From positions 1-53,918 of the forward strand of contig CAJWLM010000018.1 in assembly GCA_913043025.1 (NCBI GenBank): a stretch of 53,918 nt of DNA. Direction: 5' to 3'. Every line of letters begins with the position of its first letter. The first letter of the stretch is position 1. Source of the stretch: an uncultured Rhodospirillaceae bacterium (lineage in GTDB: Bacteria > Pseudomonadota > Alphaproteobacteria > UBA8366). A model generated the notes under the pieces. That model was not told the origin of the DNA, ran no database searches, and saw nothing but the letters and a program-made list of their open reading frames with translations. Shown here piece after piece: positions 41,501 to 51,871 of the stretch. The position numbers were made by a program, and so were the translations under genes.

Positions 41501-44500
41501 ATGCGCATCGAAAAGCGCCACACAAAAGACAAAAAGACGCCCTTCGAGGGTATGGAATTTCGGTATGTAACCAGTGAGATCCGGAATCCTGACGGTTCTG
41601 TTGTTTTTCAGCACGAGGATATTGAGGTTCCTGAACATTGGAGTCAGGTTGCGGCGGACGTACTTGCACAGAAGTATTTTCGTAAAGCTGGAGTTCCAGC
41701 CGTATCGAAAGCCGTCAAAGAAAAAAATGTGCCTGAATGGCTGTGGCGTCAAGTACCAGATGAAAGCGCCATGTCCAACATTCCGGAGGAGGATCGATAT
41801 GGTGGTGAAACTAGTGCAAAACAGGTATTTCATCGTTTAGCGGGCACCTGGACGTATTGGGGTTGGAAGGGCGGTTATTTCGACACCGAAGAGGACGCGC
41901 TAACTTATTACAGTGAGATGAGCTACATTCTTGCCAAACAGAAGGGCGCCCCGAATTCCCCCCAATGGTTCAATACGGGACTTCATTGGGCTTATGGCAT
42001 TGATGGGCCAGCCCAAGGGCATTCCTACGTAGATTTCCAGTCCGGACGTTTGACCAAATCAAAATCTGCTTACGAACATCCGCAGCCACACGCATGTTTT
42101 ATTCAATCGGTCGATGATGATTTAGTCGGTGAAAACGGTATTATGAGCCTATGGCAAAGGGAAGCCCGACTGTTCAAATACGGATCAGGGACCGGCAGTA
42201 ATTTCTCATCTATTCGAGGAGAAGATGAACCGTTGTCCGGTGGAGGCAAATCCTCGGGCTTAATGAGTTTTTTAAAAATCGGAGATCGAGCAGCTGGCGC
42301 CATCAAGTCAGGAGGTACCACTAGGCGAGCGGCCAAAATGGTAGCCCTTGATATTGATCATCCAGACATTGAGGAATTTGTGAATTGGAAGTGTTTAGAG
42401 GAACAGAAGGTGGCTGCTCTAGTTACAGGTTCCAAAGTTTGCAATGAACAAATGAATTTGATCTTAGCTGCATGTAAAACTGGTGAGGAAAGTAACGCCG
42501 ACAGTTTTGACCCCAAAAAAAATCGTGAGTTGCGACGTGCCATCATAAAAGCCCGAAAAAGAATGGTTCCTGAGAGCTACATCCAACGGGTACTCCAATT
42601 TGCAGCCCAGGGCTTTACAGAGATTGAGTTTGAGACCTACAACACCGATTGGGACTCAGAAGCATATTTGACTGTCGCGGGCCAGAATTCAAATAATTCT
42701 GTAAGAGTTACAAATGAATTTTTGGAGGCGGTAGAGGACGATGAGAGGTGGGATCTCACGCAGCGCACGGATGGTAAAGTAGCAAAAACAGTCAATGCAC
42801 GAGAGCTCTGGGACCAGATTGGAAGTGCTGCATGGCAATGCGCTGATCCAGGACTTCAATTCGACACTACGATAAATGAATGGCACACGTGTTCAAATAC
42901 AGATCGTATATACGGTTCAAATCCTTGTTCCGAGTATATGTTTTTGGACGATACCGCATGTAACCTAGCCTCACTCAACTTAATGAACTTTCAGGACAGT
43001 CATGGTGAATTTAGTGTTGATGACTTTACACATTCAGTACGACTGTGGACCATAGCGCTGGAAATAGCAGTTTTAATGGCCCAGTTTCCATCGGATCGCA
43101 TAGCTAGATTGTCTTACGATTACAGAACACTCGGGCTTGGTTACGCCAATATTGGCGGATTGCTAATGGCCTCGGGAATTCCATACGATAGTGACGAAGC
43201 ACGGGCCTTCTGCGGTGCCATAAGCGCCCTAATGACTGGTACTTCCTATGCTACATCAGCTGAAATGGCGGGTGAACTTGGTGCTTTTCCTGGGTATAAA
43301 AAGAACCAAACTTCGATGCTGCGGGTCATTCGTAATCACCAGAAAGCTGCTCAAGGCATGAAAGATGGATACGAAGGACTTGCGACACCGCCCGTACCAT
43401 TAGACCACTCCAGCTGTCCGTCAGCAGGGCTATCAAAGGCAGCCGAAGACGCTTGGGAACAAGCATATAATTTGGGTAAAGAGCACGGGTACCGTAACGC
43501 GCAAGTTTCAGTTATTGCGCCAACAGGTACAATAGCACTGGTTATGGATTGCGATACTACAGGCGTTGAGCCAGACTTTGCTTTGGTAAAATTTAAAAAG
43601 TTGGCAGGCGGCGGCTACTTCAAAATCATAAACCGAATGGTTCCAGACGCCCTACGGCAGTTAGAATATAGCGAAACCCAAATCAATGAGATTATATCCT
43701 ACGCAGTTGGGCACGGTTCTTTAAAAGACTCGCCTTTTATTAACCACGATGCGCTTAAAAAACATGGGTTTGGTAAAGAACAGCTGGACGCAGTTGAAAA
43801 AAATTTGGAAAGCGCCTTTGATATAAAGTTTGCATTCAACAAATGGGCTCTTGGCGAAGATTTCTGCCGTGACACCCTTAATCTTTCAGAAGACCAATTG
43901 AACAATCCATCGTTTGAGATTTTACCAGCCTTGGGTTTCTCTCGCCACGAAATTGAAAAAGCTAACACCCACTGCTGCGGGGCTATGACTGTTGAAGGTG
44001 CTCCCCACATTAAAGAACGTCACTTGGCAGTGTTTGATTGTGCAAATCCCTGTGGGCGTGTGGGAAAACGCTATCTCTCATGGCAAAGCCACATTCTTAT
44101 GATGGCCGCAGCCCAACCGTTTATCACCGGAGCCATTTCCAAAACAATTAACATGCCTAATGACGCTACGGTGCTCGACTGCAAAGATGCGTACATGATG
44201 TCGTGGAAGTTGGGACTCAAGTCTAACGCCCTTTACAGGGATGGATCTAAGCTCAGCCAACCTCTTCAATCTGCATTAGTTGAAAGCACGGATGACTTAG
44301 AGGACGATTTGGTAGAATTACCTAAGAGCCAACAAGCACCCCTAGTGGCTGAAAGGATCGTTGAGCGGATCATAGAAAAAGCCGCTGAACAAGAGCGCAA
44401 ACGTTTACCACATCGACGTAAAGGTTATACCCAAAAAGCTAATGTCGGCGGTCACAAGGTTTATTTAAGGACTGGTGAGTACGAAGACGGCACTCTGGGG

Positions 44501-45181
44501 GAAATTTTTATAGATATGCACAAAGAAGGTGCTGCATTCCGAAGTCTAATGAATAATTTTGCAATAGCAATTTCGATTGGGCTGCAATACGGAGTGCCAC
44601 TTGAAGAGTACGTTGAAGCATTCACTTTTACCCGCTTTGAACCAAGCGGGATGGTCCAAGGAAATGATACGATAAAAATGGCAACCTCTGTTCTAGATTA
44701 CATATTCCGTGAGGTAGCCATTAGCTACTTGGGTCGTGATGACTTGGCACATGCTGAGCCCTCAGACGTGCTACCTGATGCATTGGGGACAGGTGCGGAC
44801 GAAGGCCATTTGCCAAAGGAAGCAGCTGAAACAATAGCGGCAATTCGGAAAGTTACAAGTAACGGATATGTTCGCTCCTCAAAACTTAGAGTAATTTCCG
44901 GCGGCGTCGGAGGAGAGGCTCCAGACATCGCTGAAACAAATGTGGCGGCTAGCTCTTCGGAGGGCCAGATAGCCGTCGCTTCCGAGGCTACGGCACCAGC
45001 CGCAGCAACGGAGGCTCTGGCGCATGATGACATGCTCGAAACTACACTTGAGCGGATACGTGAGGCCAGGGCCAAGGGGTATGAGGGTGACTCCTGCAGT
45101 GAATGTGGGAACTTCACACTCGTTCGCAACGGTACCTGCTTGAAATGCGACACTTGTGGCGCTACCAGCGGGTGTTCGTAG
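41501..45181 (+). CDS. nrdJ: Adenosylcobalamin-dependent (class II) ribonucleotide reductase
   Basis: Reduces ribonucleotides to deoxyribonucleotides with a radical generated from adenosylcobalamin, independent of oxygen. The 1226-residue large form carries an N-terminal region, the catalytic barrel with [22 protein letters not shown], the active-site motif [21 protein letters not shown], and [19 protein letters not shown] long C-terminal extension ends in a zinc-ribbon-like [18 protein letters not shown], whose cysteines probably relay reducing equivalents. GGGGGA precedes the ATG by about seven bases. It is monocistronic with its own terminator. Whether class I nrdAB is also present cannot be seen; dependence on B12 is a direct physiological implication. 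Confidence 0.96.
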   Translation: MRIEKRHTKDKKTPFEGMEFRYVTSEIRNPDGSVVFQHEDIEVPEHWSQVAADVLAQKYFRKAGVPAVSKAVKEKNVPEWLWRQVPDESAMSNIPEEDRYGGETSAKQVFHRLAGTWTYWGWKGGYFDTEEDALTYYSEMSYILAKQKGAPNSPQWFNTGLHWAYGIDGPAQGHSYVDFQSGRLTKSKSAYEHPQPHACFIQSVDDDLVGENGIMSLWQREARLFKYGSGTGSNFSSIRGEDEPLSGGGKSSGLMSFLKIGDRAAGAIKSGGTTRRAAKMVALDIDHPDIEEFVNWKCLEEQKVAALVTGSKVCNEQMNLILAACKTGEESNADSFDPKKNRELRRAIIKARKRMVPESYIQRVLQFAAQGFTEIEFETYNTDWDSEAYLTVAGQNSNNSVRVTNEFLEAVEDDERWDLTQRTDGKVAKTVNARELWDQIGSAAWQCADPGLQFDTTINEWHTCSNTDRIYGSNPCSEYMFLDDTACNLASLNLMNFQDSHGEFSVDDFTHSVRLWTIALEIAVLMAQFPSDRIARLSYDYRTLGLGYANIGGLLMASGIPYDSDEARAFCGAISALMTGTSYATSAEMAGELGAFPGYKKNQTSMLRVIRNHQKAAQGMKDGYEGLATPPVPLDHSSCPSAGLSKAAEDAWEQAYNLGKEHGYRNAQVSVIAPTGTIALVMDCDTTGVEPDFALVKFKKLAGGGYFKIINRMVPDALRQLEYSETQINEIISYAVGHGSLKDSPFINHDALKKHGFGKEQLDAVEKNLESAFDIKFAFNKWALGEDFCRDTLNLSEDQLNNPSFEILPALGFSRHEIEKANTHCCGAMTVEGAPHIKERHLAVFDCANPCGRVGKRYLSWQSHILMMAAAQPFITGAISKTINMPNDATVLDCKDAYMMSWKLGLKSNALYRDGSKLSQPLQSALVESTDDLEDDLVELPKSQQAPLVAERIVERIIEKAAEQERKRLPHRRKGYTQKANVGGHKVYLRTGEYEDGTLGEIFIDMHKEGAAFRSLMNNFAIAISIGLQYGVPLEEYVEAFTFTRFEPSGMVQGNDTIKMATSVLDYIFREVAISYLGRDDLAHAEPSDVLPDALGTGADEGHLPKEAAETIAAIRKVTSNGYVRSSKLRVISGGVGGEAPDIAETNVAASSSEGQIAVASEATAPAAATEALAHDDMLETTLERIREARAKGYEGDSCSECGNFTLVRNGTCLKCDTCGATSGCS

Positions 45182-45216
45182 TAAAGCCCCACTCTGGCAC
45201 GGTGCTCCCTGTGACT

Positions 45217-45252
45217 GGGGGATGGTGTTCATCACCATCCCCCGTTTTTTTA
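45217..45252 (+). terminator. Rho-independent terminator of nrdJ
   Basis: Perfect 11-bp stem GGGGGATGGTG (45217-45227) / CACCATCCCCC (45233-45243) with a five-base loop TTCAT, then G and eight T. It lies 36 bases after the nrdJ stop. A very strong intrinsic terminator. Confidence 0.92.
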
Positions 45253-45371
45253 ATCAATACCAATTAGGCCGTTGTAATTTAAAATTGACTTAAATTTAGA
45301 AACGATATTCATTGCTTAAGTAAATTTTTTCTTCACTTGCGGAAATTTAGAACCCGGTTTAATCGTTCCAC

Positions 45372-46334
45372 ATGCAAATTACAGAACGTATTGACGCGAA
45401 GTATCTTTCACTCATACAACGCGCACTAGAAAACGCGCACCCCGATTCGCACCTGCTCTCGCCGACATCATTACGTGCTGTTCGTAATGCGCAACAAACT
45501 ATTATTACACCTCCAGAGAATATGCTTATAAACGATGAAATCATTGTTCTATCTAAGCGCGAGATAAAGGTTCGTATATATAGGCAAACCCAGCAAACCG
45601 AACAAAACACGCCTGGTCTTATCTTTTTCCATGGTGGTGGGTTTGTGGTTGGAAATCTTGATACTCATCAAGGGAGTTGTATTCGTCTCTGTGAGGATAC
45701 CACATGGCCTGTAATCAGCGTAGATTATCGCCTGGCTCCGGAACACCCGTTCCCCGCAGCAACGGATGACTGTTACGATGCTTTTTGTTGGGTTACACAG
45801 CAGCAGGAACACCTTAACATAGACCCTGGACGCATAGCGGTTGTAGGTGAGAGCGCAGGAGGAAATCTCGCAACTGTTACCGCTCTTATGGCGCGCGACC
45901 AGCCTGGTCCTACGCCAGCGTTTCAATTACTCTTTTATCCCGTTACTGATTGTAATTTTAAAAACCCGAGCTACATCAATTATGGTGCTGGGCCTCTATT
46001 ATCTGCGACTCAAATGAAAGCCTACTGGACCTATTATCTTGATGGCGAAAATGCAACTGACAATCCCTATGCGGCGCCGCTACGTGCTAGTACTCTCAAA
46101 GGATTGCCTCCCACAGCGATCGTAACGGCAGAATTTGATGTTTTACGATCGGAAGCGGAGGCATATGCGGTACGCCTCAAAGCTGAGGGCGTAGCTGTAC
46201 AAGAATATAGAGCTGAAGGAATCATACACGGCTTTATGAAACATATTGGCTCGCACTCAGAGGCCAAACGCACTTACGTTGCTGCACGTGATAATATGGT
46301 TGCAGCACTCAAAATTAAGACCGAAGAAAATTAA
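45372..46334 (+). CDS. Alpha/beta hydrolase, hormone-sensitive-lipase-like esterase
   Basis: A 320-residue cytosolic esterase of family IV. The oxyanion motif HGGG lies at 87-90 (FFHGGGFVVG), the nucleophile Ser161 in GESAGG, the acid in TAEFDVL and the His in IIHGF near the C-terminus. YRLAPEHPFPA is also characteristic of the family. Such enzymes hydrolyse short-chain acyl esters; the true substrate is unknown. It leads a compact plus-strand group: the RidA-like ORF begins at the base after its stop and the DUF482 gene follows. No clear ribosome binding site is seen. Confidence 0.92.
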   Translation: MQITERIDAKYLSLIQRALENAHPDSHLLSPTSLRAVRNAQQTIITPPENMLINDEIIVLSKREIKVRIYRQTQQTEQNTPGLIFFHGGGFVVGNLDTHQGSCIRLCEDTTWPVISVDYRLAPEHPFPAATDDCYDAFCWVTQQQEHLNIDPGRIAVVGESAGGNLATVTALMARDQPGPTPAFQLLFYPVTDCNFKNPSYINYGAGPLLSATQMKAYWTYYLDGENATDNPYAAPLRASTLKGLPPTAIVTAEFDVLRSEAEAYAVRLKAEGVAVQEYRAEGIIHGFMKHIGSHSEAKRTYVAARDNMVAALKIKTEEN

Positions 46335-46799
46335 ATGGGAAATATAGAACAACGTTTATCTCAATTAGGCATTAAACTTCCAGACACAGCGGCGCCGGCC
46401 GGCACTTACGTGCCATATATTCTGGAAAAGAATCAGCTTTGGATTTCCGGCCAAGTACCTTTTTGGAATGGCAAGGTGAAGTACTGCGGAAAAGTTTGTA
46501 GCGAAGTTTCTATGGATGATGCTATCATGTCGGCCCGCATCTGTGGACTTAATATACTTGCTCAAATAAAAAAAGCACTTGAAGACCTTAACCGCGTGGA
46601 ACGGGTAATTAAGTTGAATGGTTTTGTTAATTCGGCCTCTGACTTTACCGACCATCCGAAAGTGATTAACGGCGCGTCGGATTTAATGGTTGATGTTTTT
46701 GGTGAATTTGGACGCCATACGCGGGTTGCCACGGGCGCATCCAGCCTTCCACTGAATTCGACAACTGAAGTGGATGCCCTAATTAGTATTCGCACCTAA
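46335..46799 (+). CDS. RidA/YjgF-family protein
   Basis: A 154-residue member of the Rid superfamily, whose best-known members hydrolyse reactive enamine/imine intermediates released by PLP enzymes. Visible features: LWISGQVPFWNGKV, an internal helix with LNRVERVIKLNGFVNS, and the C-terminal GRHTRVATGASSLPLNSTTEVDALI, which keeps an Arg at the expected catalytic position and the LP..(V/T)EV pattern. It is longer than E. coli RidA and belongs to the subgroup often found beside DUF482/GNAT and clpA genes in alphaproteobacteria. It begins directly at the stop of the esterase gene. Whether it has imine deaminase activity is unproven. Confidence 0.88.
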   Translation: MGNIEQRLSQLGIKLPDTAAPAGTYVPYILEKNQLWISGQVPFWNGKVKYCGKVCSEVSMDDAIMSARICGLNILAQIKKALEDLNRVERVIKLNGFVNSASDFTDHPKVINGASDLMVDVFGEFGRHTRVATGASSLPLNSTTEVDALISIRT

Positions 46800-46821
46800 C
46801 ATCATCAACGATGGCTGCGGT

Positions 46822-47997
46822 ATGCCCAACATTGTAAAACGTTATAAACTAGACCTTATTGCAAAGATGTCTGACATTGATCCTGAAGAGTGGGACGCCT
46901 GCCTCTCAGGACCGACAAGACAACCTGGCGCTCCTTTTTTAAGCCACGCCTTTCTTAATGCTTTGGAAATCTCTCAGTCCGCTAATAGCACAACAGGTTG
47001 GCTACCCCAGCATCTAATCTTACGAAAAGAAACTAACGAATTGGTTGCAGCGTGCCCTCTCTACGTGAAAAGCCATAGCCAAGGTGAGTATGTGTTTGAT
47101 CAGAATTGGGCTCAAGCGTTCGAACGTGCAGGTGGAGATTATTATCCGAAGCTACAGTGTGCGGTGCCTTTTTCTCCTGTTACAGGGCCACGACTACTTG
47201 CCTCTGCGGAGGCGGCAGAATATCTGGAATACCGCAAACGTATAGCGCAAGGGCTCATTGATGTTACCAGGAAGATGCAATTATCATCGTTACATGTCAC
47301 CTTTTGTACAGAAGCAGATGCAGAGTTGCTCAAAGACCAAGGTTTCCTAATTCGTCACGATACTCAGTTCCACTGGGAAAACGATAACTACGATGACTTC
47401 GAGGGCTTCCTTGGAGCTTTAACCAGCCGTAAACGGAAAAACATTAGAAAGGAGCGCCGATTTATCAATGAAAGTGGGATATACATTAATATGCTTACTG
47501 GTAATGATATAGAACCTCAACATTGGGACGCCTTCTTTAATTTTTACACAGAAACCTATGACAAAAAATGGGGATACCCTTATCTAACACGAGACTTTTT
47601 TACGCAACTTGGTGCAACCATGGCCGACCAAGTACTTTTGGTATTGGCTTATCGGGATGGGAAGCCAATTGCTGGCGCTATAAATTTCTTCGATGATCAG
47701 GCATTATATGGTCGCAATTGGGGGTGTTGCGAGGAACATAAATATCTTCATTTTGAGACATGCTATTATGCAGCAATTGATTTCGCGATAAGCCGCAATC
47801 TAAAAAGAGTCGAAGCAGGCACACACGGCCAGCATAAGTTACAAAGAGGGTACGCCCCAAAAAGAACCTACAGCGCACACTGGATAGAAAATAAAAATTT
47901 CCGAAATGCTGTAGCAAATTACCTCGAGGAGGAGACCAAATATCGAACTCATGAGGCGTCAGTGCTAAAAGAGTTTACACCCTTCCGCAAAATTTAA
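46822..47997 (+). CDS. DUF482 family GNAT/FemAB-like acyltransferase
   Basis: A 391-residue protein of the DUF482 (peptidogalycan biosynthesis/recognition-like) family with a GNAT-related fold. Typical sequence blocks: WDACLSGPTRQPGAPFLSHAFLNALE at the N-terminus, QHLILRKETNELVAACPLYVKSHSQGEYVFDQNWA, LTSRKRKNIRKERR in the middle, and EAGTHGQHKLQRGYAPKRTYSAHWI near the C-terminus. The substrate is unknown; an aminoacyl or acyl transfer is suspected only from fold similarity. It closes the esterase-RidA operon and faces clpA. The conserved HGQHKLQRGY segment is a likely functional site. Confidence 0.88.
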   Translation: MPNIVKRYKLDLIAKMSDIDPEEWDACLSGPTRQPGAPFLSHAFLNALEISQSANSTTGWLPQHLILRKETNELVAACPLYVKSHSQGEYVFDQNWAQAFERAGGDYYPKLQCAVPFSPVTGPRLLASAEAAEYLEYRKRIAQGLIDVTRKMQLSSLHVTFCTEADAELLKDQGFLIRHDTQFHWENDNYDDFEGFLGALTSRKRKNIRKERRFINESGIYINMLTGNDIEPQHWDAFFNFYTETYDKKWGYPYLTRDFFTQLGATMADQVLLVLAYRDGKPIAGAINFFDDQALYGRNWGCCEEHKYLHFETCYYAAIDFAISRNLKRVEAGTHGQHKLQRGYAPKRTYSAHWIENKNFRNAVANYLEEETKYRTHEASVLKEFTPFRKI

Positions 47998-48348
47998 ACC
48001 TCCGATCTTTATTTAATGGAATTCCTACTTATAGCCGCTGATGAACATGAACAACCTTAAGCGTCAGCACATTTTTTAGTCACAAAATTTAGGAAATGCT
48101 CAGGTGAGATTTTTTGAAAATCAAATGATGTGTGACTTCATATTGAGAAAAGATATTACCCAGTAGCTCAAGTATCATGTTGTTACAGCGACGCTAGCAA
48201 TAAAAGAACCAACCTCTCCTTGTACTATGTTAACTCGCATGCTTGTAACGTGGGTGGTAGCGTCATTGGTCGCACCAATGTAGCTAAAGCTCCGAGCATT
48301 CTTATCCGTAAATAATACTGTTCACCCTTTGCCACAATCTGGTTATTT
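47998..48348. other. Convergent spacer between DUF482 and clpA
   Basis: 351 bases between two stops with no plausible gene. It contains one short hairpin, CATTGGT-CGC-ACCAATG (48264-48280), and T-rich stretches close to the clpA stop that might help termination on the minus strand. I see nothing else in it. Confidence 0.4.
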
Positions 48349-50643
48349 TTATTTTTGACCTTTTTTTGTCCTGCTGATTTTATAATTTCTATTTTTCGCG
48401 CAGGAGAACGTTAAATGGCTACCCTTCAAACCAATCCGAACTGTGCCACCATTTTTAAGTTTACCGAACAATAACTCCTCCGCGAGTGGCTTCTTAACCT
48501 TCTCTTGAATAAGACGCGATAAGGGCCGCGCACCAAAGTGCGGTTCATATCCATGTTTTGCAAGCCAGGACCGGGCATTGCTTGAAAGAATTATTGTCAC
48601 CTTCCGGTCTGCTAGTTGTTCCTCTAACTGGATAACGAACTTATCCACTACACGTGCCACAACTGACGCAGGTAAGGAAGAAAACCCGATAATTGCATCA
48701 AGACGATTACGAAACTCAGGTGTAAAGAGTCTGTTAATAGCCTCAGTGTCCTCGCCACTCCTATTTTCGCGAGCAAAGCCAACGACCGCTTTCGCTAAAT
48801 CCGCAGCCCCTGCGTTGGTTGTCATTATTAAGATTACATTACGAAAATCAGCAGCTTTGCCGTTATGGTCTGTCAATCTTCCATGATCCATTATCTGGAG
48901 TAATATATTAAATACATCTGGGTGAGCTTTCTCTATCTCATCAAGGAGAACCACGGAATGTGGGGTTTTTTCTACGCAGTCGGTAAGAAGACCGCCCTGA
49001 TCGAATCCGACATATCCGGGCGGCGCACCGATTAATCGAGAAACACTGTGCCTTTCCATATATTCCGACATATCAAAACGAACTAGTTCGACGCCAAGGG
49101 TCACTGCGAGCTGCCGTGCAACTTCGGTTTTTCCAACTCCAGTTGGCCCCGAAAATAAGTAGGATCCAATAGGCTTTTCCGGTTCCCGCAGCCCGGCACG
49201 TGCAAGCTTGATAGATGCAGCTAAGGCTTCGATAGCGTCATCCTGCCCAAACACCGACATTTTTAAATCACGCTCTAGTGTTTTAAGGGCTTGGCGGTCA
49301 TCACTTGTAACTTGCTTCGGTGGAATACGAGCAATTTTTGAAACCACATGCTCAACATCTCTAGTACTTATTTTTTTCTTTCGTTGAGAAGGTGACAACA
49401 GCATCTGCGATGCACCAACTTCATCCATCACATCAATAGCCTTATCTGGTAACTTTCTATCTGTGATATAGCGCGCAGAAAGCTCGACGGCGCTCCGGAT
49501 AGCCGGCACAGTGTATTTTACTTTATGATGCGTCTCGTAGTACGGGGCTAAGCCGTGCAAAATTTTAATCGCATCAGTAACTGATGGTTCAGCAACATCA
49601 ATCTTTTGAAAACGCCGTACCAGTGCACGATCTTTTTCAAAATAATTTTTGTATTCCCTATATGTTGTTGACCCGATGCATCGCAACGACCCGTTTTGCA
49701 AGGCGGGCTTGAGGAGATTTGAGGCATCCATAGATCCACCACTAGTGGCGCCTGCTCCGATTATTGTATGTATCTCATCTATAAATAATACCGACTTGGG
49801 CTGCTCTTCCAACTCCTTGAGGACTGCCTTTAGACGCTCCTCAAAATCACCACGATATCGTGTTCCGGCTAGAAGTGAGCCCATATCAAGAGAATGAATT
49901 TCAACGTTGTTTAGAACCTCGGGAACTTTACCCTCAATTATATATCTAGCTAAACCCTCAGCAATTGCTGTTTTTCCAACACCTGGATCACCAACATAAA
50001 GCGGATTATTTTTCGTGCGCCGGCAGAGTATCTGAATTGTTCGTTCAACTTCACCTGAGCGCCCAATTAATGGGTCAATCTTACCAGCAGATGCCTTCCT
50101 ATTAAGGTTTATACAATAGGCTTCTAATGCTTTTACGTCGGCCTTTTTTGAATCTTCACCCGAAGACAACCCATCGGCATCAGCTCCAGGCTGGGGACCT
50201 TCCATTCCCGCTGTTTTGGTAATTCCATGACTCAAAAAATTCACGGCATCGAAACGCGTCATTTCTTGTTGCTGAAGGAAAAATACTGCGTGGCTCTCAC
50301 GTTCCGAAAAAAGCGCCACAATAACGTTAGCACCGCTAACTTCCTCCCGACCAGAGGACTGAACATGGATTGCCGCACGCTGCAAAACACGTTGAAACCC
50401 CATTGAGGGTTTCGGATCAGAGTAATCAGAGGTCTTCAATGCCTGTAATTCAGAATCAAAAAACTCTCTTATATTGACGTCCAAAATTTCAATATCTACA
50501 CCACAAGCTTTCAAAATGGCCGATGCATCATCATCTTTTAACAAAGCTAATAACAGGTGTTCGAGCGTCGCAAGCTCGTGTCCGCATTCACTAGCAACTG
50601 AAATTGCCCGGTGAAGCGTTTGCTCTAGATTTGCCGATAACAT
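48349..50643 (-). CDS. clpA: ATP-dependent Clp protease ATP-binding subunit ClpA
   Basis: AAA+ unfoldase that feeds proteins into ClpP. The 764 residues show the Clp N-domain (about 1-145), AAA-1 with Walker A GDPGVGKT (218-225), and AAA-2 with Walker A GPTGVGKT near residue 498 and Walker B VVLLDEIEKAH; sensor and Arg motifs follow (FNILLQIMDHGRLTD, RNVILIMTTNAG, FTPEFRNRLD). The C-terminal D2-small domain is PHFGARPLSRLIQE. There is no ClpB-type middle coiled coil, which identifies it as ClpA. It starts six bases after the clpS stop, so adaptor and unfoldase form an operon. ClpP is not in the window. Confidence 0.96.
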   Translation of the reverse strand: MLSANLEQTLHRAISVASECGHELATLEHLLLALLKDDDASAILKACGVDIEILDVNIREFFDSELQALKTSDYSDPKPSMGFQRVLQRAAIHVQSSGREEVSGANVIVALFSERESHAVFFLQQQEMTRFDAVNFLSHGITKTAGMEGPQPGADADGLSSGEDSKKADVKALEAYCINLNRKASAGKIDPLIGRSGEVERTIQILCRRTKNNPLYVGDPGVGKTAIAEGLARYIIEGKVPEVLNNVEIHSLDMGSLLAGTRYRGDFEERLKAVLKELEEQPKSVLFIDEIHTIIGAGATSGGSMDASNLLKPALQNGSLRCIGSTTYREYKNYFEKDRALVRRFQKIDVAEPSVTDAIKILHGLAPYYETHHKVKYTVPAIRSAVELSARYITDRKLPDKAIDVMDEVGASQMLLSPSQRKKKISTRDVEHVVSKIARIPPKQVTSDDRQALKTLERDLKMSVFGQDDAIEALAASIKLARAGLREPEKPIGSYLFSGPTGVGKTEVARQLAVTLGVELVRFDMSEYMERHSVSRLIGAPPGYVGFDQGGLLTDCVEKTPHSVVLLDEIEKAHPDVFNILLQIMDHGRLTDHNGKAADFRNVILIMTTNAGAADLAKAVVGFARENRSGEDTEAINRLFTPEFRNRLDAIIGFSSLPASVVARVVDKFVIQLEEQLADRKVTIILSSNARSWLAKHGYEPHFGARPLSRLIQEKVKKPLAEELLFGKLKNGGTVRIGLKGSHLTFSCAKNRNYKISRTKKGQK

Positions 50644-50649
50644 GTTGGG

Positions 50650-50970
50650 TTAGTCCTTTTCCATCGTACATTGCAGCGGATGTTGATGTTCTCTTGAAAA
50701 ATCCTGAACCTGATTTACCTTGGTTTCAGCCACGTCGAAGGGGAAAACACCACACACCCCGACACCACGCCGATGCACATGCATCATAATTTGCGCCGCT
50801 CTTTCCTCGTCCAACGAAAAAAACCGCTGTAAGACATGAACCACAAACTCCATTGGAGTATAGTCGTCATTCAATAATAACACCTTATACATAGACGGTT
50901 TTTTCGTTTTTTCATTTGTCTTATCCTTGGTGATTACACCAATTTCTGTGTCGTCATCCTTGTCTGACAT
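50650..50970 (-). CDS. clpS: ClpS adaptor protein
   Basis: Binds N-terminal Leu, Phe, Trp or Tyr and delivers such substrates to ClpA. With Met 50970 (MSDKDDD) it has 106 residues: a disordered charged N-terminal arm, then the ClpS core with [24 protein letters not shown], containing the acidic NDD of the binding pocket, and [24 protein letters not shown]. The frame extends to 51072, but the added residues do not resemble ClpS and AGGT lies eight bases before the chosen ATG. It is transcribed with clpA. Together with aat at 37.9 kb the N-degron branch is covered. Confidence 0.95.
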   Translation of the reverse strand: MSDKDDDTEIGVITKDKTNEKTKKPSMYKVLLLNDDYTPMEFVVHVLQRFFSLDEERAAQIMMHVHRRGVGVCGVFPFDVAETKVNQVQDFSREHQHPLQCTMEKD

Positions 50971-51041
50971 TGTTATACCTATTAATTCTACGCATAATCT
51001 ATAATATGAGATTAAATGGATCGGTTTAAAGGCTAAATAGC

Positions 51042-51818
51042 ATGCTGGAGAACATTGGACGATCTTTCCCAAAAATTCTTTCCGGAAGATATAGCGAACC
51101 CGAAATTTACGGTAACCCTTTATTAACCACTAACATAAGGCAAAAACGAAGAAGCGGGGGCTTATTTCTATGCCCTATTTGTATGGGAAGGTACCAAAAA
51201 TTTTTGCCTTTTGGCCTTAATGGTAGACGCAATGCATGCTGCCCGAGATGTGCCTCTCTTGAAAGGCACAGATTTCTATACCTTTATGTCAGAGATGTCC
51301 TGCGATGGACGCGTAGACGCCTTCGCATCCTGCATATTGCGCCGGAAGCCTGCATACGTAGCTGCTTGTCACGTTTGCCCCAAGTTAATTACACCGATAT
51401 TGATCTTTTCGGCACTGATGTGAAACAAAACATGAATATCACAGACCTGCGCTTCCAAGACGACCACTTTGATGGTGTTATATGCTCCCACGTCCTTGAA
51501 CATGTTATGGATGATCAAAAGGCTCTAAGTGAGTTACATAGGATTATAAAGGTTAACGGACATGTCCTAATCATGATTCCGCAAAACATGGACCTAAAAA
51601 AAACCGATGAAGACGATGCTGTATTGAGCCCAAAAGACCGTAATGCGCGCTTCGGACATCCATACCATGTGCGGACTTGTGGGTCGGACTATGCGGACCG
51701 GTTTGCCGAAGTTGGTTTTAAGGTTACTAAAATTGAGAGTAGCCGCTTATCACGGCAGAGGCGCCGTTTATATCGCCTCAACAAATGTACCATTTACAGT
51801 TGCAAAAAATTTGAATGA
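51042..51818 (+). CDS. Zinc-ribbon SAM-dependent methyltransferase
   Basis: A 258-residue protein with an N-terminal zinc ribbon (Cys44-x2-Cys47 in LCPIC and Cys67-x2-Cys70 in CCPRC, followed by SLERHR) and a class I methyltransferase domain (about 96-225). The usual Gly-rich SAM loop is replaced by [12 protein letters not shown], a variant known in this subfamily; the acidic DIDLFG, the [16 protein letters not shown] catalytic region and LKKTDEDD are present. Relatives with this layout are often near polysaccharide or LPS genes, but here it sits alone between clpS and a phasin. The substrate is unknown. It converges with the phasin gene at a perfect hairpin. Confidence 0.85.
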   Translation: MLENIGRSFPKILSGRYSEPEIYGNPLLTTNIRQKRRSGGLFLCPICMGRYQKFLPFGLNGRRNACCPRCASLERHRFLYLYVRDVLRWTRRRLRILHIAPEACIRSCLSRLPQVNYTDIDLFGTDVKQNMNITDLRFQDDHFDGVICSHVLEHVMDDQKALSELHRIIKVNGHVLIMIPQNMDLKKTDEDDAVLSPKDRNARFGHPYHVRTCGSDYADRFAEVGFKVTKIESSRLSRQRRRLYRLNKCTIYSCKKFE

Positions 51819-51821
51819 GAG

Positions 51822-51850
51822 GAGCAGTCTTGTCGGAGACAAGACTGCTC
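51822..51850. terminator. Hairpin between methyltransferase and phasin stops
   Basis: Perfect 13-bp stem GAGCAGTCTTGTC (51822-51834) / GACAAGACTGCTC (51838-51850) with a GGA loop. On the minus strand a T-run appears about 11 bases after the stem; on the plus strand there is none. Probably a bidirectional, mainly phasin-serving terminator. Confidence 0.6.
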
Positions 51851-51871
51851 GAACTCTACTCAGGCTTGCGC

